A model generated the notes under the pieces. It had not been told where the DNA came from. It did no database searches and saw only the letters and a list, made by a program, of their open reading frames with translations. From CAZKCI01 sp964551475 (GTDB taxonomy: Bacteria; Auribacterota; Erginobacteria; Erginobacterales; CAZKCI01), in assembly GCA_964551475.1 (NCBI GenBank), contig CAZKCI010000010.1, positions 1-14,744 on the forward strand: a DNA stretch of 14,744 nucleotides, in the 5' to 3' direction. Position numbers and translations under genes: made by a program. Below, piece by piece: positions 1 through 6,820 of this stretch (the first letter of the stretch is position 1; every line of letters begins with the position of its first letter).

Positions 1-206
1 TTGACCGACCAGAGACCCTCAGAAGCGCGGAAGATGGCGGGGTCGGCGAAGCCGTCGCCGGCGTAGTTGGCGGGAACGGGGTCGTCGGTCGTGGCGCCGA
101 AATAGACCCGGGTGGTGTCGCGCACCGCCCACTGCTGGGCGGAGGCGGCGGAGACGAAGATCAGGATGGAAAAGAGGGCAAGAACGGCGGCGACGACTTT
201 CTTCAT
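1..206 (-). CDS. Secreted FG-GAP/VCBS-like repeat protein, N-terminal part only
   Basis: The gene starts at 206 on the minus strand and leaves the window at base 1, so only 68 codons are visible. Residues 1 to about 22 form a Sec signal peptide: MKK, then a hydrophobic run ending in SAASA before QQW. The mature part contains PVPANYAGDG followed by FADPAIFR and GLWSV. This matches the family pattern in which a D-x-D-G-type calcium loop is followed by D-x-A-(I/V)-(F/W)-R, as in FG-GAP/VCBS beta-propeller-like repeats of secreted proteins. A GGGAGA ribosome site lies at 211-216, five bases before the ATG. The domain assignment rests on one repeat, so the total number of repeats and the protein's role (adhesion, surface or enzyme carrier) cannot be seen. 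It is divergent from the methyltransferase at 327. Confidence 0.75.
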   Translation of the reverse strand, partial: MKKVVAAVLALFSILIFVSAASAQQWAVRDTTRVYFGATTDDPVPANYAGDGFADPAIFRASEGLWSV

Positions 207-238
207 GACATCTCCCTTTTGGGGTGTTGGGGGGCGTG

Positions 239-244
239 TATACT
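239..244 (+). promoter_or_regulatory. Possible -10 box for the TylF-like gene
   Basis: TATACT matches five of six positions of the sigma-70 -10 consensus. It lies in the divergent gap between two genes, about 80 bases before the ATG at 327. No good -35 hexamer is found 16 to 18 bases upstream (CTTTTG at 216-221 is poor). The inner GTATAC is palindromic, so the site could serve either direction. Confidence 0.3.
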
Positions 245-290
245 ATTGGGTAAAGCTACCACCCGGCCGGAGAGGCGGCAAGCACTATTA

Positions 291-325
291 TAGGTCCTAC
301 AAGTCCATAGAGGACCTAGAGGACC
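291..325 (+). repeat. Nonamer tandem repeat with inverted copy, overlapping the ribosome site
   Basis: TAGAGGACC occurs twice in exact tandem (308-316 and 317-325), ending one base before the start codon region. TAGGTCCT at 291-298 is the exact reverse complement of AGGACCTA at 311-318, so the segment can form a hairpin with a 12-base loop. The last copy supplies GAGG at 319-322, four bases before the ATG at 327. The only Shine-Dalgarno-like element of the downstream gene is therefore part of the repeat. Confidence 0.8.
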
Positions 326-326
326 C

Positions 327-1025
327 ATGAAAAGCCGAGTAAAGAAAAGCGCGGGCAGACTCGCCTGGCGGATCTGCCCCGGCTTCATGCTGGAACGGCA
401 GGGATTCCGGAGGACGGACGCGGCCACCCTGCGCGATTTCCTCGATCTCTTTCTCGAAGCGCGGAGCGAAGGCCGGATTTTGATGTCGCTCCCGGAGATC
501 TTCCACCTCCACCGCCTGGCGGCGGCGACTGTCTCCGTCCCCGGCGAGACCGCCGAGGTCGGAGTCTTCAAGGGCGGTTCGGCCAAAATCATCGCGGCCG
601 CCCAGGGAAGCCGCTCCCTCTATCTCTTCGACACCTTCTCCGGCATGCCCCGGGAGGACAGAGCTTTCGATCCCGACCGCTCCGGCGGCTTCGCCGGGAC
701 TTCGATCGAGTCCGTCGCGGCCTATCTGGGGGACAGTCCGTCGATCGTCTTCCGCCCCGGGGCTTTCCCCGAATCGGCAGGCAGCCTCCCCCCCGATCTC
801 CGCTTCTCCTTCGTCCACCTCGACGCCGATCTCTACCTTTCCACGCGGGCGGGGCTCGAGTACTTCTACCCCCGCCTCAGTCCCGGGGGAGTCATCCTCG
901 CCCACGATTACGGGGCGCCGAAATGCCCGGGCGTGCGCAAGGCCTGGGACGAGTTCTTCGCGGAGAAGCCGGTGACGCCGATCTTCCTCCCCCCGCGGCA
1001 GGTGTACGTCCGGAAAAGGGAGTAG
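327..1025 (+). CDS. TylF/MycF-family SAM-dependent O-methyltransferase-like protein
   Basis: This 232-aa protein resembles the macrocin O-methyltransferase (TylF) family, which transfers a methyl group from SAM to sugar hydroxyls and uses a divalent metal. Visible family motifs, in order: EVGVFKGGSA at 77-86 (SAM-binding loop), FDTFSGMP at 101-108, HLDADLY at 164-170, and HDYG at 193-196. The Asp residues of the last two are the expected metal ligands by family analogy. The C-terminal GVRKAWDEFF is also typical. There is no signal peptide; it should be cytoplasmic. Many family members act in polysaccharide or glycan clusters rather than antibiotic synthesis, and no glycosyltransferase or sugar gene is visible nearby, so the substrate is unknown. 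It is one of two plus-strand genes in the window and appears to be a single-gene unit. The ATG at 327 is supported by GAGG four bases upstream. Confidence 0.85.
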   Translation: MKSRVKKSAGRLAWRICPGFMLERQGFRRTDAATLRDFLDLFLEARSEGRILMSLPEIFHLHRLAAATVSVPGETAEVGVFKGGSAKIIAAAQGSRSLYLFDTFSGMPREDRAFDPDRSGGFAGTSIESVAAYLGDSPSIVFRPGAFPESAGSLPPDLRFSFVHLDADLYLSTRAGLEYFYPRLSPGGVILAHDYGAPKCPGVRKAWDEFFAEKPVTPIFLPPRQVYVRKRE

Positions 1026-1044
1026 GGAGTGGGGAGCAGACAAC

Positions 1045-1170
1045 CGGTTACTAACGGTTACTAAAAGTTGCGAACAGTTAATAGCAGTTGCGAACAGCCG
1101 CGGGAGCGGTTTGGCGGCAACCGTTCGTAACCGATAGTAACTGTTAGTAACCGTTCGTAACCGTCAGTAG
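1045..1170. repeat. Facing pair of decamer repeat arrays
   Basis: The left side has CGGTTACTAA twice in exact tandem (1045-1064), then AGTTGCGAACAG at 1066-1077 and again at 1086-1097, a spacing of 20, i.e. two units. The right side is five contiguous 10-base units from 1121 to 1170; the first and fourth are identical (CCGTTCGTAA) and the others differ at two to four positions. Right units are reverse-complement relatives of left units (TTAGTAACCG versus CGGTTACTAA). The array sits between the convergent 3' ends of the TylF-like gene and the solute-binding protein gene and covers the latter's stop codon (1164-1166). No spacers are present, so it is not CRISPR. It could fold as a long imperfect hairpin in either transcript. 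Confidence 0.9.
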
Positions 1171-2768
1171 AGGTACTTCTGTTCGGCCGCGGGCACCCAC
1201 CATTTGGTCAGATTCCAGGAGAGACCGGCGGGAGAGGGGTCGATCCCCCGGATCCGGCGGTTGACCGCGGTGAGCGAGTAGGGGGTATAGAGGAAGGTGT
1301 AGGGCTGGTCGGCGGCGATCAGCTCGTGGATGCGGTGATAGATCGCCCGGCGCTTCTCCCGGTCGAACGTCCGCACGCCCGCGATGATCAGCTTGTCCAC
1401 CTCCGGGTTCCGGTAAGAGATGAAGTTCAACTCCCCCTCCCCCGTCGAATCGGAATGCCAGACGTTGTAGGGATCGGGGTCGACCGGCATCGTCCAGGCC
1501 AGGATCACCGCCTGGAACTTCTTCTTGTCGATGAACTCGCTCAGGAAGGTCGGCCAGGCGATGACCTGGACCTCCGCCGCCACGCCGATCTCCGCCCACT
1601 GGCGCTGAACGATGACGGCGACGTCCTCCCGAACCTTGTTTCCCTGGTTGGTGATAAGCTTGAAACGGAACGGCCGCCCGTCCTTATCCAGGACACCGTC
1701 GCCGTCCCTGTCCTCCCAGCCCGCTTCCTTGAGCAAGGACCGGGCGGCGGCGGGGTCGCAGGGGAGATCGGGGACGGCGTCGTTGTATGACCAGGTCCCT
1801 TTCCAGAACGGCCCGGTGATCGTCTCCCCCAGCCCGAGCAGGACGCCCTCGATGAGGCGGCGGCGGTCCAGCGCCATCCCCAGCGCCCGGCGGACGCGGA
1901 CATCCTGGAAGAGCGGGTCGAGAAGGTTGTAGCCGATGTAGGAATATCCCCCGCTCCGATAGGTGTATTTGACGCCGATCCGGCGGAAGGGCTCGCTCTC
2001 GCTCCGGAGACGGTATTGGTGAGGTGTGAGCGTCATCACGTCGATCCCGCCGGTGATGAACTCCAGATACTGCACCGCCAGGTCCGGGATGATCCGGGTG
2101 ACCCAGCGGTCGAGATAGGGCCGGCCCTCGAAGTAGCCGGGATTGGCCTCCAGGATCGTGTGCTCGTCGGTTCGCCATTCCTGGAAGATATAGGGGCCGT
2201 TGCCCAGCGGGCGGCGGCCGAAGGACGAGGCGCGCAGATCCTTCCCCTCGAGAAGGTGGCGGGGGATCACGCCCATGCCGAGTTTCGGCAGGGCGGGGGC
2301 GTAGGGCTCGCGGTAGCGGAAGACTACGGTCAGGGGATCGGGCGCGGAGATCTCCTCGATGTCCTGGTATGACCCGACGTAGGGGCAGGCGTTCTTCGGA
2401 TCGAGCAGGGCGCCGAAGGTGAACTTCACGTCGGCCGAAGTGCAGGGCGTCCCGTCATGCCATTTCACTCCCTGGCGGAGGTGGAAGACGATCGTCTTGT
2501 TGTCGGCGGAGACCTCCCAGGAGCGGGCGAGATCGCCGACCAGGTTCAGGTCCCGGTCGTATTTGAGCAGGCCCGCGAAGATCCGGCCGCAGATATCGCT
2601 GGAGGCGGAGTCGTCGGCGAGGAAGGGGATGAGGATCCGTCCGTCGGCGATGGAGGCCTCGACCAGTGAGTCGCCGGCGACCGGCTGTTCCTGGGCGGGG
2701 GCGGGGGAGGAGACGCGAGCGAAAGCAGCCGCGAAAATTATGAAAACGATCGTGCCGGGCAGATGCAC
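1164..2768 (-). CDS. Family 5 extracellular solute-binding protein (peptide/nickel ABC transporter type)
   Basis: This is a periplasmic substrate-binding protein of the DppA/OppA family (SBP_bac_5), about 534 aa, a normal length. After an N-terminal hydrophobic stretch (TIVFIIFAAAFA) and an APA-QEQ cleavage-like site, family landmarks follow: GLLKYDRDLNLVGDLA, then SWEVSADNKTIVFHLRQGVKWHDGTP and TSADVKFTF near the N terminus, and DVRVRRALGMALDR near the middle. There is no lipobox Cys, so release by signal peptidase I is expected. I chose the GTG at 2768. An ATG at 2849 is also in frame, but the 27 extra codons run through a GC-rich hairpin and are full of Arg. Neither start has a clear Shine-Dalgarno, and the GTG form lacks the usual basic n-region, so the start is uncertain. 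No permease or ATPase genes are adjacent. It lies 117 bases after secG, and its stop codon is inside the decamer array. Confidence 0.88.
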   Translation of the reverse strand: MHLPGTIVFIIFAAAFARVSSPAPAQEQPVAGDSLVEASIADGRILIPFLADDSASSDICGRIFAGLLKYDRDLNLVGDLARSWEVSADNKTIVFHLRQGVKWHDGTPCTSADVKFTFGALLDPKNACPYVGSYQDIEEISAPDPLTVVFRYREPYAPALPKLGMGVIPRHLLEGKDLRASSFGRRPLGNGPYIFQEWRTDEHTILEANPGYFEGRPYLDRWVTRIIPDLAVQYLEFITGGIDVMTLTPHQYRLRSESEPFRRIGVKYTYRSGGYSYIGYNLLDPLFQDVRVRRALGMALDRRRLIEGVLLGLGETITGPFWKGTWSYNDAVPDLPCDPAAARSLLKEAGWEDRDGDGVLDKDGRPFRFKLITNQGNKVREDVAVIVQRQWAEIGVAAEVQVIAWPTFLSEFIDKKKFQAVILAWTMPVDPDPYNVWHSDSTGEGELNFISYRNPEVDKLIIAGVRTFDREKRRAIYHRIHELIAADQPYTFLYTPYSLTAVNRRIRGIDPSPAGLSWNLTKWWVPAAEQKYLY

Positions 2769-2780
2769 ATTTCCATCATG

Positions 2781-2812
2781 GTGGGAGCGGCGTCCCCGCC
2801 TGCCCCTCCCAC
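2781..2812. repeat. GC-rich hairpin upstream of the solute-binding protein
   Basis: GTGGGAG at 2781-2787 pairs perfectly with CTCCCAC at 2806-2812, with a GC-rich interior (GGCG and CGCC) able to extend the structure. It lies 13 bases upstream of the preferred GTG start at 2768 and downstream of secG. It lacks a U-run in either direction, so it is not a classic terminator. It may affect translation of the gene below it. Confidence 0.6.
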
Positions 2813-2885
2813 ATCTGGGACGGGGATTTTCTTGGCGCCTTCGTAGCATCGGTCACGATCGAAGGCCGATCCGAGAGAACGCGCG

Positions 2886-3296
2886 TCAGAGGGCCGGGGA
2901 AACGGCGGCCGCGGGGGCGGCGGAAACGGGGGCCCCGGACGAGCCGGCGTCAGAGGGCGCGGCCGCGCCCGAATCGGACCCGGGGACGGAACCCTCCGCC
3001 GGGACGTCTCCTTCGGAAGGGAGATCGGCGGCGGCGCGGGCGATCTCGTCGCTCAAGGACTTCTCGGAGCGGGTGGAGAGGAGCGCCAGGGCGAGCGAGA
3101 GGCACATGAAGAGCACGGCCAGCACCGTGGTTGATTTGGTCAGCACGTCACCGGTCCGGGCGCCGAAAATGGTCTGGGATCCGCCGCCCCCGAAGACACC
3201 GGCCATCCCCTCCCCCTTGCCCGACTGGAGAAGGACGATCACGATCAGGGCGACGGAGACGATGATATAGACGATGATGAGAATGGTTTCCAGCAT
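2886..3296 (-). CDS. secG: Preprotein translocase subunit SecG with a C-terminal extension
   Basis: SecG is the small accessory subunit of the SecYEG channel in the inner membrane. The 136-aa product has two membrane segments: about residues 3-23 (ETILIIVYIIVSVALIVIVL) and about 55-75 (TTVLAVLFMCLSLALALL). Between them is the family's conserved loop, LLQSGKGEGMAG..FGGGGSQTIFG, with a T-G-D-x-L-T-K lead into helix two. This makes the family call firm. Typical SecG proteins are about 70 to 110 aa; this one carries roughly 55 extra residues rich in Ala, Ser, Gly, Pro and acidic residues, probably disordered. The ATG at 3296 starts directly at the first helix; an upstream in-frame ATG would add 31 residues not seen in the family. 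The ribosome site is weak (AAGAG about 15 bases upstream). It is 103 bases downstream of tpiA, a common neighbour of secG. Confidence 0.92.
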   Translation of the reverse strand: MLETILIIVYIIVSVALIVIVLLQSGKGEGMAGVFGGGGSQTIFGARTGDVLTKSTTVLAVLFMCLSLALALLSTRSEKSLSDEIARAAADLPSEGDVPAEGSVPGSDSGAAAPSDAGSSGAPVSAAPAAAVSPAL

Positions 3297-3358
3297 GGAG
3301 TCTTTTCTCTTTTTAAGTATGTTTATGTTCTCACGCGAGCAACCGCCTGTCCAGAACA

Positions 3359-3387
3359 ATGATCGGAGAGGGATCATCTCGCCTCTC
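3359..3387. repeat. Interleaved inverted repeats between tpiA and secG
   Basis: ATGATC at 3359-3364 pairs with GATCAT at 3372-3377, and GAGAGG at 3366-3371 pairs with CCTCTC at 3382-3387. Both are perfect 6-bp stems, and they interleave, so the two hairpins exclude each other unless a pseudoknot forms. On the minus-strand transcript this starts 12 bases after the tpiA stop. No U-tract follows, so termination is not implied. Confidence 0.5.
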
Positions 3388-3399
3388 ATTGTGTCTCAA

Positions 3400-4158
3400 T
3401 TACGCCAGGCCGTTCCTCACGATGGCGATGAAGGACTTCGCCTCCAGGGACGCTCCCCCGACCAGGAAACCGTCGATGTCCGCCTCCGCCATCAGGACCT
3501 TGGAATTGTCCGGCTTGACCGAGCCGCCGTAGAGAAGCCGCAAGGCGGCGGCCAGCGCCGGGCCGAAGCGCTCGGCGAGCCAGGAGCGGATGAAGGCGTG
3601 GGTCTCCTGGGCGATCTGAGGCGTGGCGGTCTTCCCGGTCCCGATCGCCCAGATCGGTTCGTAGGCGATGACGATCTTGCCGGCCTTTTCCTCGCCCAGC
3701 GGCCGGATCCCCTCCTCCAGCTGTTTCCGGATGAACTCCTTGGTCACCCCCTGCTCCCGCTTCTCCAGGGGCTCTCCGACGCAGACCACGGGAGTGAGCG
3801 AGGACTCGAGGGCGGCGACCGCCTTGCGGTTCACGGCGGCGTCGGTCTCGCCGAAATACTGGCGGCGCTCGGAATGGCCGATGATGACACAGCGGCAGCC
3901 GGCGTCCGCGAGCAAGGGACCGGAGACCGCGCCGGTGAAAGCCCCGGACTTCTCCCAGTAGAGGTCCTGTCCGCCGAGGAGGAGCGGGCTGCCGGCGAGA
4001 ACGTCGCCGACCGCGCTCAGGGCGGTAAAGGGCGGGCAGATGAGAATGTCGGCGGCGGAGACGTCGCCGAGCTCCCGCTTAAGCTCGCCGGCCAGGCGCA
4101 CCGCCTCCGGGATGGTCTTGTTGAGTTTCCAGTTTCCAGCGAACAACGGTCGTCTCAT
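3400..4158 (-). CDS. tpiA: Triosephosphate isomerase
   Basis: The enzyme interconverts dihydroxyacetone phosphate and glyceraldehyde 3-phosphate in glycolysis and gluconeogenesis; it is cytosolic and normally dimeric or tetrameric. At 252 aa it has the family's usual length. The catalytic set is complete: Asn9 and Lys11 in FAGNWKLN, His95 in IIGHSERR, and Glu167 in AYEPIWAIGTGK. The C-terminal phosphate-binding LLYGGSVKPDN and FLVGGASL are present. I start at the ATG at 4158 (MRRPLFAGN), with AGGA eight bases upstream; the frame stays open upstream but the extra residues are not conserved in the family. It lies between pgk and secG on the same strand, separated from pgk by a 123-base gap filled with an octamer repeat pair. 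Confidence 0.97.
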   Translation of the reverse strand: MRRPLFAGNWKLNKTIPEAVRLAGELKRELGDVSAADILICPPFTALSAVGDVLAGSPLLLGGQDLYWEKSGAFTGAVSGPLLADAGCRCVIIGHSERRQYFGETDAAVNRKAVAALESSLTPVVCVGEPLEKREQGVTKEFIRKQLEEGIRPLGEEKAGKIVIAYEPIWAIGTGKTATPQIAQETHAFIRSWLAERFGPALAAALRLLYGGSVKPDNSKVLMAEADIDGFLVGGASLEAKSFIAIVRNGLA

Positions 4159-4170
4159 ATACAAATCCTC

Positions 4171-4267
4171 GCCACTAAGGCACGAAGGCACAAAGGGGAA
4201 AACCGATCCTTTTCACAATCCCCTGAAATGCGTCGGTCAGTTCTTAGTGCCTTAGTGCCTTTGTGGC
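4171..4267. repeat. Facing pair of octamer repeats between pgk and tpiA
   Basis: The left arm, 4171-4194, is three 8-base units of the form G(C/G)CAC-N-AA. The right arm, 4244-4267, is three 8-base units (TTAGTGCC, TTAGTGCC, TTTGTGGC). Its reverse complement again reads GCCAC-N-AA followed by two GGCAC-N-AA units. The arms thus match unit for unit with only the N base changing. About 49 bases of non-repeat DNA lie between the arms. The whole pgk-tpiA gap is taken up by this element, starting 14 bases after the pgk stop and ending 12 bases before the tpiA start. Confidence 0.9.
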
Positions 4268-4281
4268 ATTATTCCCTGTTG

Positions 4282-5502
4282 TTATTTTGTGTCGGTGAGG
4301 GCGGCGATGCCGGGAAGGACTTTTCCTTCCAGGAACTCCAGCGAGGCCCCGCCGCCGGTGGAGATGTGCGTGATCTTTTCCGCCACCCCGCTCTGGTTGA
4401 CCGCCGAGACCGAGTCCCCTCCCCCTACGATGGTGACGGCGGAGGAAGCGGCCAGGGCCCGGGCGACGGCAAAAGTCCCGGCCGCGAAGGGGGCCATCTC
4501 GAAGACGCCCATCGGGCCGTTCCAGACAACGGTTTTGGCCCGGGCGATCGCCTGGGAGAAGGCGCGGACGGTTTCCGGACCGATGTCCATCCCCATCCAG
4601 CCTTCGGGTATCCCGTCCCGGGGGACGACCCGGCGGGGGGCGTCGGCGGCGAAGGCGGAGGCCGCGACATGGTCCAGGGGGAGAAGAATCTTCACCTTCT
4701 TGGCCGCGGCCTTGGCGAGGATCTCCTGGACCAGGGCGGGAACGTCGATCTGCCTTCCCTTCTTGTCGGTGATCGCCCCTTCCGTCTTCGACGCGCCCAC
4801 GGCGACGCCGCCGGCCTTCAGGAAGGTGTAGGCCATCGCCCCCCCGATCAGAAGCTCGTCCACCCGGTCGAGGAGGTTCTTGATCACCTTGATCTTGTCC
4901 GAGACCTTGGCCCCGCCCAGGATGGCGACGAAGGGGCGGGCGGGGTTTTCCACCGCCCGGCCGAGATAGTCGATCTCTTTTCTTAATAGATACCCGCAGG
5001 CGGCCTGGGGGAGGAACTTGGTCACGCCGACCATCGAGGCATGGGCGCGGTGGGCGGTGCCGAAGGCGTCGTCGACATAGACGTCGCCCAGGGAGGCGAG
5101 CGAGCGGGCAAAGGCCTCGTCTCCGGCCTCCTCGCCGGGATGGAAGCGGAGGTTTTCCAGGAGCAGGACATCCCCGCCCTTCATCCCCGCCACCGCCGAG
5201 GAGGCTTGGTCACCGACGCAGTCTTCGGCGAAAGCCACGGGCTTCGCGAGCAGTTCGGAGAGGCGGACAGCGGCGGGGGCGAGGCTCGCGGCGGGGTCCC
5301 GCTTCCCGTCGGGGCGTCCCAGATGGGACATCAGGATCGCCTTCCCCCCTTGAGCGGCCACGTAGCGGATGGTGGGGAGGGCGGCCTGGATCCTCGTGTC
5401 GTCGGTGATCTTCCCGCTCTTGTCCAGGGGGACGTTGAAATCCACCCGGATCAGAACGCGCTTCCCTTTCAGCTCGAGATCTTCGATGAAAAGCTTGGAC
5501 AT
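4282..5502 (-). CDS. pgk: Phosphoglycerate kinase
   Basis: This cytosolic enzyme transfers phosphate from 1,3-bisphosphoglycerate to ADP, giving ATP and 3-phosphoglycerate. The 406-aa product has family length. Near the N terminus it has KGKRVLIRVDFNVPLD (substrate-binding Asp and Asn), then SHLGRPDG, then LLENLRFHPGEE. In the middle is the AFGTAHRAHASM segment and, further on, FVAILGGAKVSDKI. The C-terminal nucleotide-binding parts include VWNGPMGVFE, TIVGGGDS and HISTGGGASLEFLEGK. The ATG at 5502 (MSKLFIEDL) is supported by AGGAG about nine bases upstream; the longer open frame reads into a heptamer repeat and is not used. It is downstream of gap in the same direction, after a 239-base gap that is largely repeat. 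Confidence 0.97.
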   Translation of the reverse strand: MSKLFIEDLELKGKRVLIRVDFNVPLDKSGKITDDTRIQAALPTIRYVAAQGGKAILMSHLGRPDGKRDPAASLAPAAVRLSELLAKPVAFAEDCVGDQASSAVAGMKGGDVLLLENLRFHPGEEAGDEAFARSLASLGDVYVDDAFGTAHRAHASMVGVTKFLPQAACGYLLRKEIDYLGRAVENPARPFVAILGGAKVSDKIKVIKNLLDRVDELLIGGAMAYTFLKAGGVAVGASKTEGAITDKKGRQIDVPALVQEILAKAAAKKVKILLPLDHVAASAFAADAPRRVVPRDGIPEGWMGMDIGPETVRAFSQAIARAKTVVWNGPMGVFEMAPFAAGTFAVARALAASSAVTIVGGGDSVSAVNQSGVAEKITHISTGGGASLEFLEGKVLPGIAALTDTK

Positions 5503-5523
5503 AAAGGATTTCTCCTGGGATTC

Positions 5524-5699
5524 AAATCCGAAATCCGAAGCACGAAATCCGAAACAAATCCGAATGACCGAAATTAGAAACCGCAAGCGCAGCCGAACGC
5601 TCTGCCCAGAAGAGAAAGGAATCTATTGTCCGCTGTTTAGAAAATTCGAATTTAGGATTTGTTTCGGATTTCGAACTTCGTGCTTCGAATTTCGCGTGG
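5524..5699. repeat. Facing pair of heptamer repeats between gap and pgk
   Basis: The left arm from 5524 has AAATCCG, AAATCCG, AAGCACG and AAATCCG as four contiguous 7-base units, then AAAC, then AAATCCG again (5556-5562). The right arm has contiguous 7-base units CGGATTT, CGAACTT, CGTGCTT, CGAATTT and CGCGTGG from 5665 to 5699, preceded by GGATTTGTTT. Read in reverse complement, the right arm repeats the left arm's order (an AAAT-type unit, AAGCACG, AA-N-TCG types, AAAC, AAATCC) with one extra unit. About 80 bases separate the arms. It begins 22 bases upstream of the pgk start. Confidence 0.9.
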
Positions 5700-5741
5700 T
5701 TTTTTGATCGAACATTATTTGTGGAGCCGGGCGTCGAACCG

Positions 5742-6749
5742 CTACTTGGCCATCATCTTCAAGAGGTCCCGGCAGCGGCAGGAATATCCCCACTCGTTGT
5801 CGTACCAGGCCACCACCTTGACCAAATTCCCGTCCATGACCATGGTGCAGAGGGAGTCGAAGATCGAGGAAGCGGGGTTGCCGACGATGTCGATGGAGAC
5901 GATCGGGTCGGCCTGGTACTCGAGGATCCCCTTGAGCGCCCCCGCCGCCGCCGACTTGACCGCGGCGTTGATCTCCTCCACGGTGACCGGGCGGTCGAGC
6001 TCCACGGTGAGGTCGATCACCGAACCGTCGGCGACCGGGACGCGCAGGGCGTAGCCGTCGAGCTTGCCCTTCAGGGCCGGGAGAACCTTGCCCACCGCCC
6101 GGGCGGCGCCGGTGGTGGTGGGGATGATCGACATCGCCGCCGCCCGCGCCCGGCGCAGGTCCTGGTGGGGCAGGTCGAGAATCTTCTGATCGTTGGTGTA
6201 GGCGTGGCAGGTGACCATCATCCCCCGCTTGATCCCGAAGGCCTCGTGGAGAACCTTGGCCAGGGGAGCGAGACAGTTGGTGGTGCAGGAGGCGTTGGAG
6301 ACGAAGGCGAGATCCGGCGTCAGTTCCTTGTCGTTCACGCCCAGGACGATCAGCTTGACCTTGCCCTCGGGGTCTTTTTTCGGCGGGACGGTGAGAAGAA
6401 CTTTCTTCGCGCCGGCGGCGATATGCTTCTGGAGATCGTCGGCGCTGGTGAAGACGCCGGTGGACTCGAGCACGATCCGGACGCCCAGGGCTTTCCAGGG
6501 GAGCTCGGCCGGATCCTTGACCTTGAGAATCTTGATCGCGCGGCCGTTGACCACCAGGGAGTCGCCCTGGGCTTCGACCGTGCCCGCGAACTTCCCGTGA
6601 ATGGAATCGTATTTCAGCAGATGGGCCAGGGTGGGGGCGTCGGTGAGATCGTTGATCGCCGCCACTTCGAACAGGGGCTCGGAAGAGAGCAGCCGGAAGA
6701 CCTGCCGACCGATCCGCCCGAAACCGTTGATGCCGATTTTTACCGTCAT
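5742..6749 (-). CDS. gap: Glyceraldehyde-3-phosphate dehydrogenase, NAD-type
   Basis: The enzyme oxidises and phosphorylates glyceraldehyde 3-phosphate to 1,3-bisphosphoglycerate; it is cytosolic and tetrameric in known members. The 335-aa product has the family length. The Rossmann motif GINGFGRIGR is at 6-15, and Asp33 after AIN suggests NAD rather than NADP preference by family precedent. The catalytic Cys155 lies in SNASCTTNC, followed by LAPLAKVL. The C-terminal WYDNEWGYS is present. The start at 6749 has a near-perfect AAGGAGG ribosome site seven bases upstream, the best in the window, fitting a highly expressed gene. It is first in the series gap, pgk, tpiA, secG, all on the minus strand. 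Confidence 0.97.
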   Translation of the reverse strand: MTVKIGINGFGRIGRQVFRLLSSEPLFEVAAINDLTDAPTLAHLLKYDSIHGKFAGTVEAQGDSLVVNGRAIKILKVKDPAELPWKALGVRIVLESTGVFTSADDLQKHIAAGAKKVLLTVPPKKDPEGKVKLIVLGVNDKELTPDLAFVSNASCTTNCLAPLAKVLHEAFGIKRGMMVTCHAYTNDQKILDLPHQDLRRARAAAMSIIPTTTGAARAVGKVLPALKGKLDGYALRVPVADGSVIDLTVELDRPVTVEEINAAVKSAAAGALKGILEYQADPIVSIDIVGNPASSIFDSLCTMVMDGNLVKVVAWYDNEWGYSCRCRDLLKMMAK

Positions 6750-6792
6750 GACGCTACCTCCTTCAAGGGTGTGAAATGGAACTCCTGGTGCG

Positions 6793-6820
6793 CCCGGTTT
6801 CCGCCGGAGGCGGGACCGGG
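6793..6820 (-). promoter_or_regulatory. GC-rich hairpin in the upstream region of gap
   Basis: CCCGGT (6793-6798) pairs with ACCGGG (6815-6820), and CCGCC (6801-6805) pairs with GGCGG (6809-6813), leaving a three-base loop and one small internal loop. It lies 44 bases upstream of the gap start, within the likely leader. No riboswitch class is recognised. A regulatory role is inference only. Confidence 0.4.

Noticed and set aside
1045..1170. CRISPR array
   Set aside because: Units are contiguous 10-mers without unique spacers, and no cas genes are visible.
3274..4986. 570-codon plus-strand open frame opposite tpiA and pgk
   Set aside because: It is the antisense of two certain glycolytic genes plus a repeat; composition is Gly/Asp/Arg-rich with no domain features, as expected from high third-position GC.
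6793..6820. Riboswitch upstream of gap
   Set aside because: Only a simple GC hairpin is visible; no known aptamer core is recognised.
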